Positions 14,300 through 22,997 of a stretch of DNA of 29,875 bases are shown piece by piece; position 1 is the first letter of the stretch; the number at the start of each line of letters is the position of its first letter. The notes beneath the pieces were generated by a model. It ran no database searches. It was not told where the DNA came from and saw only the letters and a program-made list of their open reading frames with translations. The stretch spans positions 1-29,875 of the forward strand of contig CAZECE010000106.1 of NCBI GenBank assembly GCA_964510525.1, given 5' to 3'. The position numbers and the translations under genes were made by a program. This DNA is from CAZECE01 sp964510525 (lineage in GTDB: Bacteria > Pseudomonadota > Gammaproteobacteria > Pseudomonadales > JANQJO01).

Positions 14300-14597
14300 A
14301 AATTGATAACCTTTTTAAAGCTCCTTTGGAAAAAGCCAAGGCGCGAAAAAACTCAATATTAACAATAAAAACAATGAGTTACTTCACTCCTTGACAGGAA
14401 CACCCCGAGCTAACACCCAGAGCGGATGCGTATTGTACGCTGTTTGTATGGTTTTTGTGAAGAGCGAACAAAAGGATTCACAACGCTTTGCAACAAGCCT
14501 CACACCAATTGTGACACCAACAGCGCTGATAAAGCGTTAAACTCGACACTAAAATTTGGCAAATATATTGGATAACCAACTGACGCATGCAACAACA
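14300..14597. other. Divergent region, rpsF leader / thioredoxin-like gene
   Basis: 298 bases between divergent genes, holding the rpsF promoter and leader. Plus-strand control of the thioredoxin-like gene must also lie here, but no clear box was seen. This is the joint between two gene blocks that are separate in Pseudomonas. Confidence 0.5.
14432..14461 (-). promoter_or_regulatory. Promoter of the rpsF operon
   Basis: On the minus strand TTCACA (14461-14456), an 18-base spacer and TACAAT (14437-14432) make a good sigma-70 promoter. It would leave a leader of about 125 bases before rpsF, long enough for ribosomal-protein feedback control. Confidence 0.55.
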
Positions 14598-15284
14598 ATG
14601 AAACGAACCTTTTTTTTCATCAACCACTTAACAATCAGCCTGACGCTGAGCGCCCTCTTTTTATTAAGTCATGCGCATGCTATTGAAGTGGGCGACCGGG
14701 CACCTGAGCTGGTGTTACCCGACATCATCACTGGCAAAAAAGTACGATTATCCCCCTTACACCAGAATAAAAACCTAGCAATCCTGTTTTGGTCCAATTG
14801 GTGCCGATCCTGCCCTCAAGAGCTCGATTTTATCTCAGATCTACAAAATGAATACTTAAGTGAAATCCTTAAGGTAATCAGCATCAACCTGGATGAAGAG
14901 GTCTCCGACGCCTACGAAACCTTACAACTTAAGCAGCACCCATCACACAGAATTCTTCATGATCACGAGAACTTATCGATAAGGCATTACGAACTAAGAG
15001 ATTTACCTGCATTAGTCTTAATTGACCCGACAGGACGCATTAGCGTGAAAGAAGCCGGGTACAGAAAAAAGGACAAACAACGCGTTAAAGATTTAATCAG
15101 AAGCAAACTCACCATTAAGGCTCAACGAGAAGTCTGGCTAGAACAAAAAGCACGCGCAGAAAAGCAACTGGAACGATTAAGACAAATCAACAGCACTCAA
15201 TTTGGCATCACCAATTTACCAATCCAGCCCATTCACTCACCAACCAAAGAAGTAGCAACCCCGCTGGATATTTTGGATTATTAA
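14598..15284 (+). CDS. Secreted thioredoxin-like (TlpA/ResA-type) protein
   Basis: 228 residues from the ATG at 14598; a TTG 14 codons upstream is open but would spoil the signal peptide. Residues 1-28 are a signal peptide (MKRTFFF, hydrophobic core, cleavage near AHA). The mature part starts with VGDRAPELVLPD as in TlpA/ResA proteins, has the active site W-C-R-S-C (Cys69, Cys72), and the cis-proline in DLPALVLID (Pro137). A charged helical tail (about 165-200) and a Pro-rich end follow the fold. Likely a periplasmic thiol-disulfide reductase; the CRSC dipeptide does not reveal a partner. It stands alone, divergent from rpsF and convergent with the methyltransferase gene ten bases away. Confidence 0.82.
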   Translation: MKRTFFFINHLTISLTLSALFLLSHAHAIEVGDRAPELVLPDIITGKKVRLSPLHQNKNLAILFWSNWCRSCPQELDFISDLQNEYLSEILKVISINLDEEVSDAYETLQLKQHPSHRILHDHENLSIRHYELRDLPALVLIDPTGRISVKEAGYRKKDKQRVKDLIRSKLTIKAQREVWLEQKARAEKQLERLRQINSTQFGITNLPIQPIHSPTKEVATPLDILDY

Positions 15285-15293
15285 CCAAGCTAA

Positions 15294-16028
15294 TTATGCG
15301 CGCTTTATCAAACTCACCACATCCAACACATCATCAAAAACAAACTCATCCGTTCGACAATCTCGGTCCAACTCCACAATCCCTTGCAAAATGACCTCGT
15401 CAGAAAAATGCCGTAATGTCGACACAAACCTCTGTCGCAGCAACTCAAAATAAGCATTTTTGGATATTCGAACCGGAAAGGAAAAACCAGAGAGCCTCGT
15501 TTCAAAACCACACGACTCGGCCAAAGTCGTCACCGTCTCTACAGGAAACACCTCATGCGAAAACACCTGTCGAGCCGCCTGAAACATGGGCAGACTCAAC
15601 TCAGTCGGCATTAATAACACCAGCGCACGCCCACCGGGTTTCAAGCAACGCTTTAACTGCATCAACAACGCTTCTCGATCAGGCTCGGGCACGAGGTGAA
15701 AGACTTGCTTAAGCAGAACCCCATCAAAAATTGCATCAGGCTGCTGATCCAGGTATTCAAGCGCACCGACCTGCTTAAATCGCACACCCGAACCACCTTG
15801 GTCATCAAAACCATCCGTGACATCGATGGCTTCAACCGGATTAACCAGTCGGTTTGCGTCAGCAAATGCCTGCGAAATTGCCCCACGACCACAACCGATA
15901 TCCAACACACGATGAGAAGCCTGCACTTGAAAACAGTCTGAAAGTACCTTAACAGCATAGTTAATATAAGCTTTAGAACCAATCCAGCTGTCTTTATCCC
16001 AGTTTGGCGTCGTAATAACCGCCTCCAT
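15294..16028 (-). CDS. Class I SAM-dependent methyltransferase
   Basis: 244 residues. Motif I VLDIGCGRG (41-49), an acidic residue in VEAIDVTDGFDD for the SAM ribose, and the post-motif LKRCLKPGGRALVLL typical of small-molecule methyltransferases are visible. No feature identifies the substrate. The ATG at 16028 shares a base with the dnaQ stop (TGATG), so the two are translationally coupled. It is the last gene of the rnhA-dnaQ unit. I do not recognise a named subfamily. Confidence 0.8.
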   Translation of the reverse strand: MEAVITTPNWDKDSWIGSKAYINYAVKVLSDCFQVQASHRVLDIGCGRGAISQAFADANRLVNPVEAIDVTDGFDDQGGSGVRFKQVGALEYLDQQPDAIFDGVLLKQVFHLVPEPDREALLMQLKRCLKPGGRALVLLMPTELSLPMFQAARQVFSHEVFPVETVTTLAESCGFETRLSGFSFPVRISKNAYFELLRQRFVSTLRHFSDEVILQGIVELDRDCRTDEFVFDDVLDVVSLIKRA

Positions 16029-16738
16029 CAGAAAAAGGTTTGGCCCGCAATGCTTTCAATTTGCTGAACCCGCTTTAAGTGGGCTGCCACCTCAGCCTCA
16101 TCGGCTTTAAGAATAACGAGAGGCGCACGATCACTTGATAACGGTTGAACCACGATATCACTATGAGCCGCTTGACTTTGATCTGAATCGTCTGATCCAG
16201 TTCCAAAATCTATCATCACCTGGCCGCCGGTCATGGCCAGATAGACATCCGCCAAAATTTCAGCGTCTAACAAAGCACCGTGCAAATCACGACCTGAATT
16301 ATCGACCTCATAGCGTTTGCAAAGCGCATCGAGGTTATTGCGCTGCCCTGGGTGCTTATTCCGCGCCAACATCAATGAATCAGTGATTTTGCAGCGCGCA
16401 TCCAACAAAGGGCAACTGGCATCCAACAGCCGCAACTCATGATTTAAAAACCCAACATCAAAGGGCGCGTTATGAATAATCAATTCCGCCCCCTGAACAA
16501 ACTCCAAAAAGGCCTGAACCACCGATTCAAATAACGGTTTATCGGCTAAAAATTCATTGGTAATACCGTGCACATCAATGGCACCCTGCTCCACCTCACG
16601 GCCGGGATTCAAGTACTGATGGTAATGCCGCCCTGTCAACCGACGATTCACCAACTCAACACAACCAATCTCAATAATTTTATGCCCTTCAGAAGGCTCC
16701 AAACCAGTGGTTTCAGTATCCAGAACTATTTGTCGCAT
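16028..16738 (-). CDS. dnaQ: DNA polymerase III epsilon subunit (proofreading exonuclease)
   Basis: 236 residues, close to E. coli DnaQ. DEDDh exonuclease motifs: DTETTG (7-12), HNAPFDVGFLN (Exo II) and HGALLDAEILADVY (Exo III with the catalytic His and Asp). The C-terminal part, which binds the alpha subunit in E. coli, is shorter in recognisable motifs but present, ending IESIAGQTFF. It removes misincorporated bases within the polymerase III core. The start overlaps the rnhA end by 13 bases on the same strand; in E. coli these two genes are divergent, while this order is that of Pseudomonas. Confidence 0.97.
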   Translation of the reverse strand: MRQIVLDTETTGLEPSEGHKIIEIGCVELVNRRLTGRHYHQYLNPGREVEQGAIDVHGITNEFLADKPLFESVVQAFLEFVQGAELIIHNAPFDVGFLNHELRLLDASCPLLDARCKITDSLMLARNKHPGQRNNLDALCKRYEVDNSGRDLHGALLDAEILADVYLAMTGGQVMIDFGTGSDDSDQSQAAHSDIVVQPLSSDRAPLVILKADEAEVAAHLKRVQQIESIAGQTFF

Positions 16739-17172
16739 GTTAAAGATCGTTCCAATCCAAGGTTAGCCAATCGATCGGCCTTTTCATTGCCGGGATCACC
16801 CGCATGGCCTTTTACCCAGCGCCATTCCACTTGGTGTTGTGATGTTAATGCATCAAGAGTCTGCCAAAGATCTTTATTTTTAACCGGCGATCTAGAAGCC
16901 GTCACCCAACCCTTCTTTTTCCAACCATGAATCCACTGGGTGATGCCATTTTTCACATAAGTCGAATCCGTATGCAACACTACATTCGATCCAGGTTTTA
17001 AAGATTCCAACCCCTTAATCGCCGCCATCAACTCCATCTTATTGTTAGTGGTCTCTGCCGCACCGCCACACAAGGTTTCATCACCCGACGCAAGCTGCAA
17101 CAAAACCCCCCAGCCGCCAGGGCCAGGATTACCACGACAAGCCCCATCGGTATACATTACAACCGTTTCCAT
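16726..17172 (-). CDS. rnhA: Ribonuclease HI
   Basis: 148 residues. The catalytic acids are in place: Asp9 in YTDGACRGNPGPGGWG, Glu47 in NNKMELMAAI, Asp69 in HTDSTY and Asp133 in NEKADRLAN, with His123 in VKGHAG. The basic handle (WKKKGWVTASRSPVKNKDLW) of the E. coli-type enzyme is present. It degrades RNA in RNA-DNA hybrids. ATG at 17172, overlapping dnaQ downstream. Upstream is a 24-bp tandem repeat and the end of another methyltransferase gene. Confidence 0.98.
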   Translation of the reverse strand: METVVMYTDGACRGNPGPGGWGVLLQLASGDETLCGGAAETTNNKMELMAAIKGLESLKPGSNVVLHTDSTYVKNGITQWIHGWKKKGWVTASRSPVKNKDLWQTLDALTSQHQVEWRWVKGHAGDPGNEKADRLANLGLERSLTCDK

Positions 17173-17176
17173 AAGC

Positions 17177-17224
17177 CCAGCACTTCCAGTAATTTACAAA
17201 CCAGCTCTTCCAGTAATTTACAAA
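17177..17224. repeat. 24-bp tandem duplication upstream of rnhA
   Basis: Two adjacent 24-base copies (17177-17200, 17201-17224) differ at one base; they contain CTTCCAGTAATTTACAAA. They lie within the short gap before rnhA, right at the translation start region. Confidence 0.9.
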
Positions 17225-17273
17225 ATAGGAAGACTACCGGTTTCTAGGAATCCGACGCAAATACTTTACATCA

Positions 17274-18119
17274 CTAATTTTTTTTGTCTGACGATTTTAA
17301 GTGAGCCGAAGGTGACGTACTGGAAGCTTGAGGCGTTGCAATCGGTCGCATACCAGCACCTTGAAAACGCCCGCTGACAATAGACCAACGAGGCTTCACC
17401 GGGGTAATCATCGTCTGACGTTTTTTCGCACTCAGCACATAGACTCCCCCTAAAGGATTTAAAACACCGGAGAGCCAAGAGCGCCATGCGGACACCGGCC
17501 CACCCTCTTGCCGATCCACAGACGAGCGATGAGCCATGCTGGGCAATAAACGAAACCGCGTTTCCAAGGGTGAAACATCGAAATTCAACAACTGCAGCCA
17601 ATCCGTCACTCGATACGGACTCCAAAAACGTGCCAGCCAGGGCATATCTTGTTTAAAACGCCCTTTCCCCAATAACAGCCTTGCAATACCCCACAAGCTG
17701 AACGGGTTAAAACCAACAATGATGACACCGCCGCCAGGGACCAACACTCGGTCCACTTCTCGCAACAACTGATGCACATTATCCGTCATGTCCAAACTAT
17801 GTTGCAAAATTAACAAATCAACCGAATGCTTTTTAAAAGGCAAACTTTGAGCCGACGCTTGCAAACAAGGCCAAACAACGGGCTTTTGCTTGATGCCTTC
17901 AGGCACCACATGATAACAACGTTTGATCGGGGTAAAATCGTTCAACGGCACACTGAAAGCCGGCCCCAAATGCACAAGGAAATAACCGAAATATTGGGGC
18001 AACAAATGCCGAATCAACTGCATTTCTTCGCCTAAAATTTGCTTGCCAACCGGCTGCTGAAACCAGTCTTCCAAACGCTGCTTTAAACCCTGCGAACGCT
18101 CACCGCTCTTATGCATCAT
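17274..18119 (-). CDS. Methyltransferase-like protein of the gloB-rnhA locus (YafS type)
   Basis: 281 residues. It fits the uncharacterised SAM methyltransferase-like protein found between gloB and rnhA in E. coli (yafS) and Pseudomonas. The later part of the fold is recognisable: LPFKKHSVDLLILQHSLDMTDNVHQLLREVDRVLVPGGGVIIVGFNPFS resembles motifs of SAM-dependent methyltransferases. The usual glycine-rich motif I is not evident; the matching place reads FLVHLGPAFSVPL, so SAM binding is uncertain. The ATG at 18119 is followed by a second ATG. It is transcribed divergently from gloB and 100 bases before rnhA. Substrate unknown. Confidence 0.75.
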   Translation of the reverse strand: MMHKSGERSQGLKQRLEDWFQQPVGKQILGEEMQLIRHLLPQYFGYFLVHLGPAFSVPLNDFTPIKRCYHVVPEGIKQKPVVWPCLQASAQSLPFKKHSVDLLILQHSLDMTDNVHQLLREVDRVLVPGGGVIIVGFNPFSLWGIARLLLGKGRFKQDMPWLARFWSPYRVTDWLQLLNFDVSPLETRFRLLPSMAHRSSVDRQEGGPVSAWRSWLSGVLNPLGGVYVLSAKKRQTMITPVKPRWSIVSGRFQGAGMRPIATPQASSTSPSAHLKSSDKKN

Positions 18120-18379
18120 CGAAACACTTCCAGCTCAGTTTAAAAACCAAATTTCAATCAGTTACTGCAAACCATTGTTAAAAGCTTAACATCAAACCAA
18201 GCAAGCGTTAGCTTGGCATACTGTTAACTTTTAATTTCATCTTTTTTACTATAGCAACTTATACTAACAACCTATCCTCAGTATACTAGCAACCTACCCC
18301 CCATAACCGCGATAATGAACTACTTTCAATAAGCTAGCCCACTCTTTTCTAAATTATTAATCCAGCTTTCGATAACTTT
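18120..18379. other. Divergent intergenic region before gloB
   Basis: 260 AT-rich bases containing both promoters. A hairpin CCAAGC / GCTTGG with an 8-base loop (18196-18215) sits inside a wider weak pairing TTAAAAG / CTTTTAA. No clear promoter pair or small gene was seen. Confidence 0.5.
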
Positions 18380-19258
18380 ATGACCAACAAACACTCACCT
18401 GAAAAACCCAGCCTCTCACCTGAAAAATCCACCCATGACATTCAGTTTTACCCCATCCCGGCTTTTCAAGACAACTACCTCTGGCTGATCTGGCAACCCA
18501 GCTCCAAGCAAGCCTATATTGTTGATCCAGGCTGTGCTAAATCCGCTTTAAACGCGCTTGAAGAACGTGAGCTTAATTTAAAAGGCATTTTGATCACCCA
18601 CCATCACCCTGACCACATTGGTGGCATCGAAACGCTTGTTAACACATTCCACTGCCCTGTTTGGGGCCCAAAAAACGAAAGCATTCCTTGCTGCACCACA
18701 AAGCTTCAAGAAGGAGACAAAGTCACCTTAACATTTGAAGACAACATCACCCAAGAATGGGTCGTTATGGATGTCCCCGGTCATACCCAAGGTCATATTG
18801 CTTATTTTTTAAAGTCTGCCAACGAGTCCCCTAAATCCAACGAACCCTCTAAGCTACTCTGTGGCGACACCTTATTTTCAGCCGGTTGCGGACGCTTACT
18901 GGGTGGCACGGCCGAGCAACTGCACCACTCACTGCAACGCATTGCCAACTTACCCGACAACACCGTCGTTTTTTGCACCCACGAATACACCCAAGCCAAC
19001 CTCGCTTTTGCCAGAGCCGCAGACCCAAACAATAGCACCATCATAAACCACCAAGAACACGTCCAAAAAATCAGAAGCCAAAACCAACCAACATTGCCAA
19101 CCACCATTGGACAAGAAAAACAGCTCAACCCCTTTTTAAGGTGTGACCAGCCAAGCATTCAACAGCAAATCCACCAACAGCCCGAAATCCAAACCATTAA
19201 CAACCCAACAACAGCCGACTATTTTGCAGCCCTTAGACAATGGAAGGACCGCTTTTAA
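18380..19258 (+). CDS. gloB: Hydroxyacylglutathione hydrolase (glyoxalase II)
   Basis: 292 residues, longer than the roughly 255 of typical GloB. The metallo-beta-lactamase zinc motif THHHPDH (His74, His76, Asp78, His79) follows VDPG; DVPGHTQGHIAYF, CGDTLFSAGCGRLLGG and CTHEYT carry the remaining ligands. It hydrolyses S-D-lactoylglutathione in methylglyoxal detoxification. The extra length comes from about 20 Ser/Pro/Lys-rich residues before FYPIPAFQDNYLWL and a hydrophilic insert (KSANESPKSNEPSK) after GHIAYFL. Only the ATG at 18380 is considered, but a shorter start cannot be found in frame. Head of the plus-strand run leading to mltD. Confidence 0.95.
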   Translation: MTNKHSPEKPSLSPEKSTHDIQFYPIPAFQDNYLWLIWQPSSKQAYIVDPGCAKSALNALEERELNLKGILITHHHPDHIGGIETLVNTFHCPVWGPKNESIPCCTTKLQEGDKVTLTFEDNITQEWVVMDVPGHTQGHIAYFLKSANESPKSNEPSKLLCGDTLFSAGCGRLLGGTAEQLHHSLQRIANLPDNTVVFCTHEYTQANLAFARAADPNNSTIINHQEHVQKIRSQNQPTLPTTIGQEKQLNPFLRCDQPSIQQQIHQQPEIQTINNPTTADYFAALRQWKDRF

Positions 19259-19338
19259 ACCCATAGATTAAACACAGCCCAGCCCACACAAAACAAAAAA
19301 ATAAAAACCCTCGACTTAATAACCCTCTCAAGATCCGA

Positions 19339-19366
19339 TTGACTTAAGCCGCAATTCTTTTAAGAT
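19339..19366 (+). promoter_or_regulatory. Candidate promoter of mltD-yej-fabI genes
   Basis: TTGACT (19339-19344), a 16-base spacer and TAAGAT (19361-19366). Transcription would start near 19373, which argues against the TTG at 19370 as the mltD start. Confidence 0.45.
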
Positions 19367-19402
19367 CTGTTGACTTCTCTCAGTGCCTCTATCGCATCCT
19401 TT

Positions 19403-21073
19403 ATGAGCAAAATAGCCAACATGACTAAGCTACTCCTACTGTTTTTTGTACTCGGAGTATTTTCTGGCTGCAGCTACTTAGAACAAAATGCCAAACGTAA
19501 CATCCCTCCTAATTTAGAAGCCCTCAAAAAAGAAACAGCCCACACAACAACTGATGCCTCAAACCGCACTCTCAACTTGGATGATGGTCGACACAACTTT
19601 GACCACCTGCCGCCTAAAGATAACACCAAATACTCGGACAACCACACAGGCAACCCAAATGACATATGGACACGCATTCGAAGCGGGTATCAAATAGATA
19701 TCAGCAACAATAATCGACGAGTCCGTAAACATCGGCGCTGGTACATTAAACACGACACCTATCTCAATCAAGTGCTCACCCGCTCAGAACCCTACCTCCA
19801 TCACATCGTAGAAGAAATAGACAAACGCAACTTGCCAATGGAGCTGGCTTTATTACCCGTGATAGAAAGTGCATACGATCCTTTTGCCGTTTCCCGCTCC
19901 AAAGCAGCCGGTCTATGGCAATTTATTCCAAAAACAGGCAAAGGCTTTGGCCTAAAACAAAACTGGTGGTACGACGGACGGCAAGACGTGATTGCCTCTA
20001 CCGATGCTGCACTCACCTATTTACAACAATTACACAAACGGTTTGATGACTGGGAGCTGGCTTTAGCGTCTTACAACGCCGGTCAGGGAACCGTCGCGCG
20101 AGCCATTAAGAAAAGCACCAAGCGACGCAAACACCACCTCCCCAGTTTCTGGAACTTAAAGTTATCCGATGAAACCACAAACTATGTCCCGAAATTTATC
20201 GCCATTGCTCAGATCATCAAAAATCCAAAGCAATACCGCATTCAGTTGCCTCCAATTGCAAACCAGCCACAATTCATCACCGCGCAACTGCCCCACCAAG
20301 TTGATCTGTCTCATATTTCGGAAGTACTGGACGTAAAGCCCGAAAACTTGCTCAAACTAAACCCAGGGTTTAAGCGCGGCTTTTCAGATCCGAGAGGGCC
20401 TCACCGCTTTCTCACCCCCATCCACAAAGCAAACGCTTTACAGGCCGCATTGCCACAACTGCGCGCTAAAAAACAGTTTGCCAGCTGGGCCCCCTACAAA
20501 ATCAAGTCCGGAGACACGCTCAGCCAAATTGCCCGACGACACAACACAAACGTCAAAAGCTTGCAGAAATTTAATCGCCTTAACACCCACTTTATCCGCA
20601 AAGGGCAAACCATCTTGGTTCCCAAATCAATAACCCAACCTACCTTGCAATCTAAAAGCATTGCCCAAACCCAAAACAGTGCGCCACACCCAAAGACCGC
20701 CTCACTATCCAACACACCATTGACAAAAAATGTGGCAGCAACAAAAAATGCACAAGCACATGTTGTGGTACCCGGCGACACCTTGTGGGGCATCAGCCGC
20801 CAATACCAAGTTCCGATTAAGCAAATCAAAAAGCTCAACCCTGAAACCGATAACCGCAGCCTAAAAATTGGCGAAAAAATTCAATTGATCGCAATTTCCC
20901 CCCACGCTCAAATCGCAACTAACCAATACCAAGTTCAACCCGGTGACTCCCTTTACCGCATCGCGAAACAGTTTTCCGTTTCAATCCCCACATTAATGAC
21001 AGCCAATAACTTAGCCGAGCAAACCATCTTAATGCCTGGACAAATGCTGAATGTACCCACTAAATCACCTTAG
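19403..21073 (+). CDS. mltD: Membrane-bound lytic murein transglycosylase D
   Basis: 556 residues from the ATG at 19403; a second ATG at 19421 is an equal alternative, while a TTG at 19370 is unlikely. The N-terminus is a lipoprotein signal with lipobox VFSGC (Cys23). The transglycosylase domain has the catalytic Glu155 in LLPVIESAYDP, then AAGLWQFIPKTGKGFGL and ASYNAGQGTV. Three LysM peptidoglycan-binding repeats follow, beginning near residues 365, 453 and 509 (YKIKSGDTL, VVVPGDTL, YQVQPGDSL), joined by a Ser/Thr/Lys-rich linker. It cleaves glycan strands to 1,6-anhydro-muropeptides on the periplasmic face of the outer membrane. Its end overlaps the first yejA by 23 bases, tying it to the peptide importer. 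Confidence 0.95.
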   Translation: MSKIANMTKLLLLFFVLGVFSGCSYLEQNAKRNIPPNLEALKKETAHTTTDASNRTLNLDDGRHNFDHLPPKDNTKYSDNHTGNPNDIWTRIRSGYQIDISNNNRRVRKHRRWYIKHDTYLNQVLTRSEPYLHHIVEEIDKRNLPMELALLPVIESAYDPFAVSRSKAAGLWQFIPKTGKGFGLKQNWWYDGRQDVIASTDAALTYLQQLHKRFDDWELALASYNAGQGTVARAIKKSTKRRKHHLPSFWNLKLSDETTNYVPKFIAIAQIIKNPKQYRIQLPPIANQPQFITAQLPHQVDLSHISEVLDVKPENLLKLNPGFKRGFSDPRGPHRFLTPIHKANALQAALPQLRAKKQFASWAPYKIKSGDTLSQIARRHNTNVKSLQKFNRLNTHFIRKGQTILVPKSITQPTLQSKSIAQTQNSAPHPKTASLSNTPLTKNVAATKNAQAHVVVPGDTLWGISRQYQVPIKQIKKLNPETDNRSLKIGEKIQLIAISPHAQIATNQYQVQPGDSLYRIAKQFSVSIPTLMTANNLAEQTILMPGQMLNVPTKSP

Positions 21074-22955
21074 CCATACTGTTACCCATAGTCATACTGC
21101 TACCCATAGCCATACCGTTTCATGCACTCACAAATGGCCTATTTTTCTAGTTCTGATCACCGCTCTGATGCTAACAGCCTCGCTGCAAGCCGCCACTGAG
21201 AAACACCATGGCTTTGCACTCTATGATCAACTCAAATACCCCCAGAACTTCACCCATTTTGAGTTCGTAAACCCAGCAGCCCCCAAAGGCGGCAAGCTCA
21301 AATTAATGGGCGTCGGCACCTTTGATTCGCTTAACCCCTATCAACTCAAAGGCATCAGCCCTTGGCGTACCCCGGGCCTACATGTCTACGGGTTTGGACA
21401 GCTGCACGACACCTTACTGGCTGGCACCGGTAGCCTACGCCCCTCGGGTGATGAACCCAGCAGTGCTTATGGTCTGATCGCCAACCATCTCAGTTACCCC
21501 AAAGACCATTCTTGGGTGGTGTTTCATCTAAACCCAAAAGCCCAGTTTCACGACGGCCACCCCATTACAGCCGAAGACGTTATTTTTTCATTCAATACCC
21601 TCACCCAAGACGGCCACCCCAGATTCCAACTAACCTACAAAGACATCGAGTCCGTCACTACAACACACCCCCATAGTGTTAAGTTCACCTTTAAAACCCC
21701 CAACAACAGGGCGTTAATCTTGAGAGCAGGCGAGCTGCCCATTCTGCCTAAGCATTTTTTTGAAAAACAACCCTTCTCAAAAACCGGCCTAACACCCATT
21801 TTGGGCAATGGTCCTTATCGGGTCGCTAGCGTCCAACCTGGGAAAACCTTAGTTTTGGAGCGCGTCAAAAACTACTGGGCTGCAGACCTGCCGGTGAACA
21901 AAGGCCGTTATAACTTCGATACCGTACAAATCGATTTTTATCGCGATTCAGCCATTGCTTTCGAAGCCTTCAAAGCCGGCCATTACGACGTGCACCTTGA
22001 TTACGTTTCCAAAAACTGGACGCAAAACTACGGGTTCCCAGCCTTAAAAAAAGGGGATGTGGTCAAACGAGAAATTTCGCACCAGCAACCACAAGGTAGC
22101 CAAGCCTTTTTCTTTAATACTCGACGCGCACTCTTTAAAGACAAACGTGTCCGTGAGGCCATTGGCTTGATGTTTGATTTTGAATGGAGCAATCAAGTGT
22201 TGTTTAACAACGCCTATCAACGCAGCTTAACCTACTTCCCCAACAGCCCCCTTGGCGCAACCGGTTTACCCAACCCCCAAACACTGAAAGCTCTCGCCCC
22301 GTTTAAAGACCAGCTACCTGAACAATTATTTCAAGCCGCTTTTAAATTACCCATCACTGATGGCAGTGGCAATATTCGCGCTCAAAAGCGTAAAGCCTTA
22401 CAGTTATTAAAAACCGCAGGCTGGGAAATCAAAAACAATCAATTAATCTCCAAAACAACACAGCAGCCTTTTAAATTTGAACTGGTGAACCAACACAGCG
22501 CATCATTAGGGCGCGTCATTACCCCGTTTCAAAAAAATCTTTCCTCCATAGGTATTGAGCTCTCCATTCGCATGGTCGATGCGGCCCAATACAAAACGCT
22601 ATTAGATGCTTTCGATTACGACATGACTATTTATGTATTGCCTCAATCGCTTTCCCCTGGGCAAGAGCTGCGACAATACTTCCACAGCGAAGCCGCTAAA
22701 ACGCCCGGCAGCCGCAATTACGCTGGGATAAATAATGCAATTGTCGACGAACTGGTTGAACAGATCATCAAAGCGAAAACACGAGACGAATTAACAACCC
22801 TAGTTCGAGCGCTCGACCGCGTTTTACTCTGGGAGCACTACAGCATTCCGCACTGGCACATTAATAACTTTCGCTTAGCCCACTGGGACAAATTTGCCTA
22901 CCCTAGCACGCAACCCAGCTACATTTTGGGCACCCAAAACTGGTGGCGTAAATAA
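21051..22955 (+). CDS. yejA: YejA-type peptide-binding protein 1 (periplasmic)
   Basis: 634 residues. A family 5 extracellular solute-binding protein of the YejA/microcin C type: FDSLNPYQLKG, a YGLIANHL segment, FHDGHPITAEDVIFSFNTL (the SBP5 signature), and FFFNTRRALFKDKRVREAI. It should deliver peptides to YejBEF. The N-terminus is odd: an n-region of about 28 residues with alternating His, Thr and Ser (from residue 8 to 27) before the hydrophobic core PIFLVLITALMLTASLQAA (cleavage near 47-48). This is encoded by an 18-bp tandem repeat that overlaps the mltD stop. No later ATG fits, so the ATG at 21051 stands. A lipobox is absent, unlike the paralogue that follows. Confidence 0.92.
   Translation: MYPLNHLSHTVTHSHTATHSHTVSCTHKWPIFLVLITALMLTASLQAATEKHHGFALYDQLKYPQNFTHFEFVNPAAPKGGKLKLMGVGTFDSLNPYQLKGISPWRTPGLHVYGFGQLHDTLLAGTGSLRPSGDEPSSAYGLIANHLSYPKDHSWVVFHLNPKAQFHDGHPITAEDVIFSFNTLTQDGHPRFQLTYKDIESVTTTHPHSVKFTFKTPNNRALILRAGELPILPKHFFEKQPFSKTGLTPILGNGPYRVASVQPGKTLVLERVKNYWAADLPVNKGRYNFDTVQIDFYRDSAIAFEAFKAGHYDVHLDYVSKNWTQNYGFPALKKGDVVKREISHQQPQGSQAFFFNTRRALFKDKRVREAIGLMFDFEWSNQVLFNNAYQRSLTYFPNSPLGATGLPNPQTLKALAPFKDQLPEQLFQAAFKLPITDGSGNIRAQKRKALQLLKTAGWEIKNNQLISKTTQQPFKFELVNQHSASLGRVITPFQKNLSSIGIELSIRMVDAAQYKTLLDAFDYDMTIYVLPQSLSPGQELRQYFHSEAAKTPGSRNYAGINNAIVDELVEQIIKAKTRDELTTLVRALDRVLLWEHYSIPHWHINNFRLAHWDKFAYPSTQPSYILGTQNWWRK
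21072..21120 (+). repeat. 18-bp tandem repeat across mltD end / yejA start
   Basis: AGCCATACTGTTACCCAT at 21072-21089 is followed by a two-mismatch copy (21090-21107) and a partial third (21108-21120). It starts at the mltD stop codon and encodes the His-Thr-rich leader of the first binding protein. Confidence 0.85.
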
Positions 22956-22997
22956 GTCATGGGTAAACAAGTCTTGGGCAAACAAGGAGCTATACAA

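Noticed and set aside
14300..14431. bS6:bS18 autoregulatory RNA structure in the rpsF leader
   Set aside because: The leader length is suitable, but I could not draw a stable helix with the expected CCG element, so no RNA feature is called.
17042..17377. 111-codon plus-strand frame over the rnhA start and tandem repeat
   Set aside because: It is antisense to rnhA and the methyltransferase end, and its repeated segment simply mirrors the 24-bp duplication.
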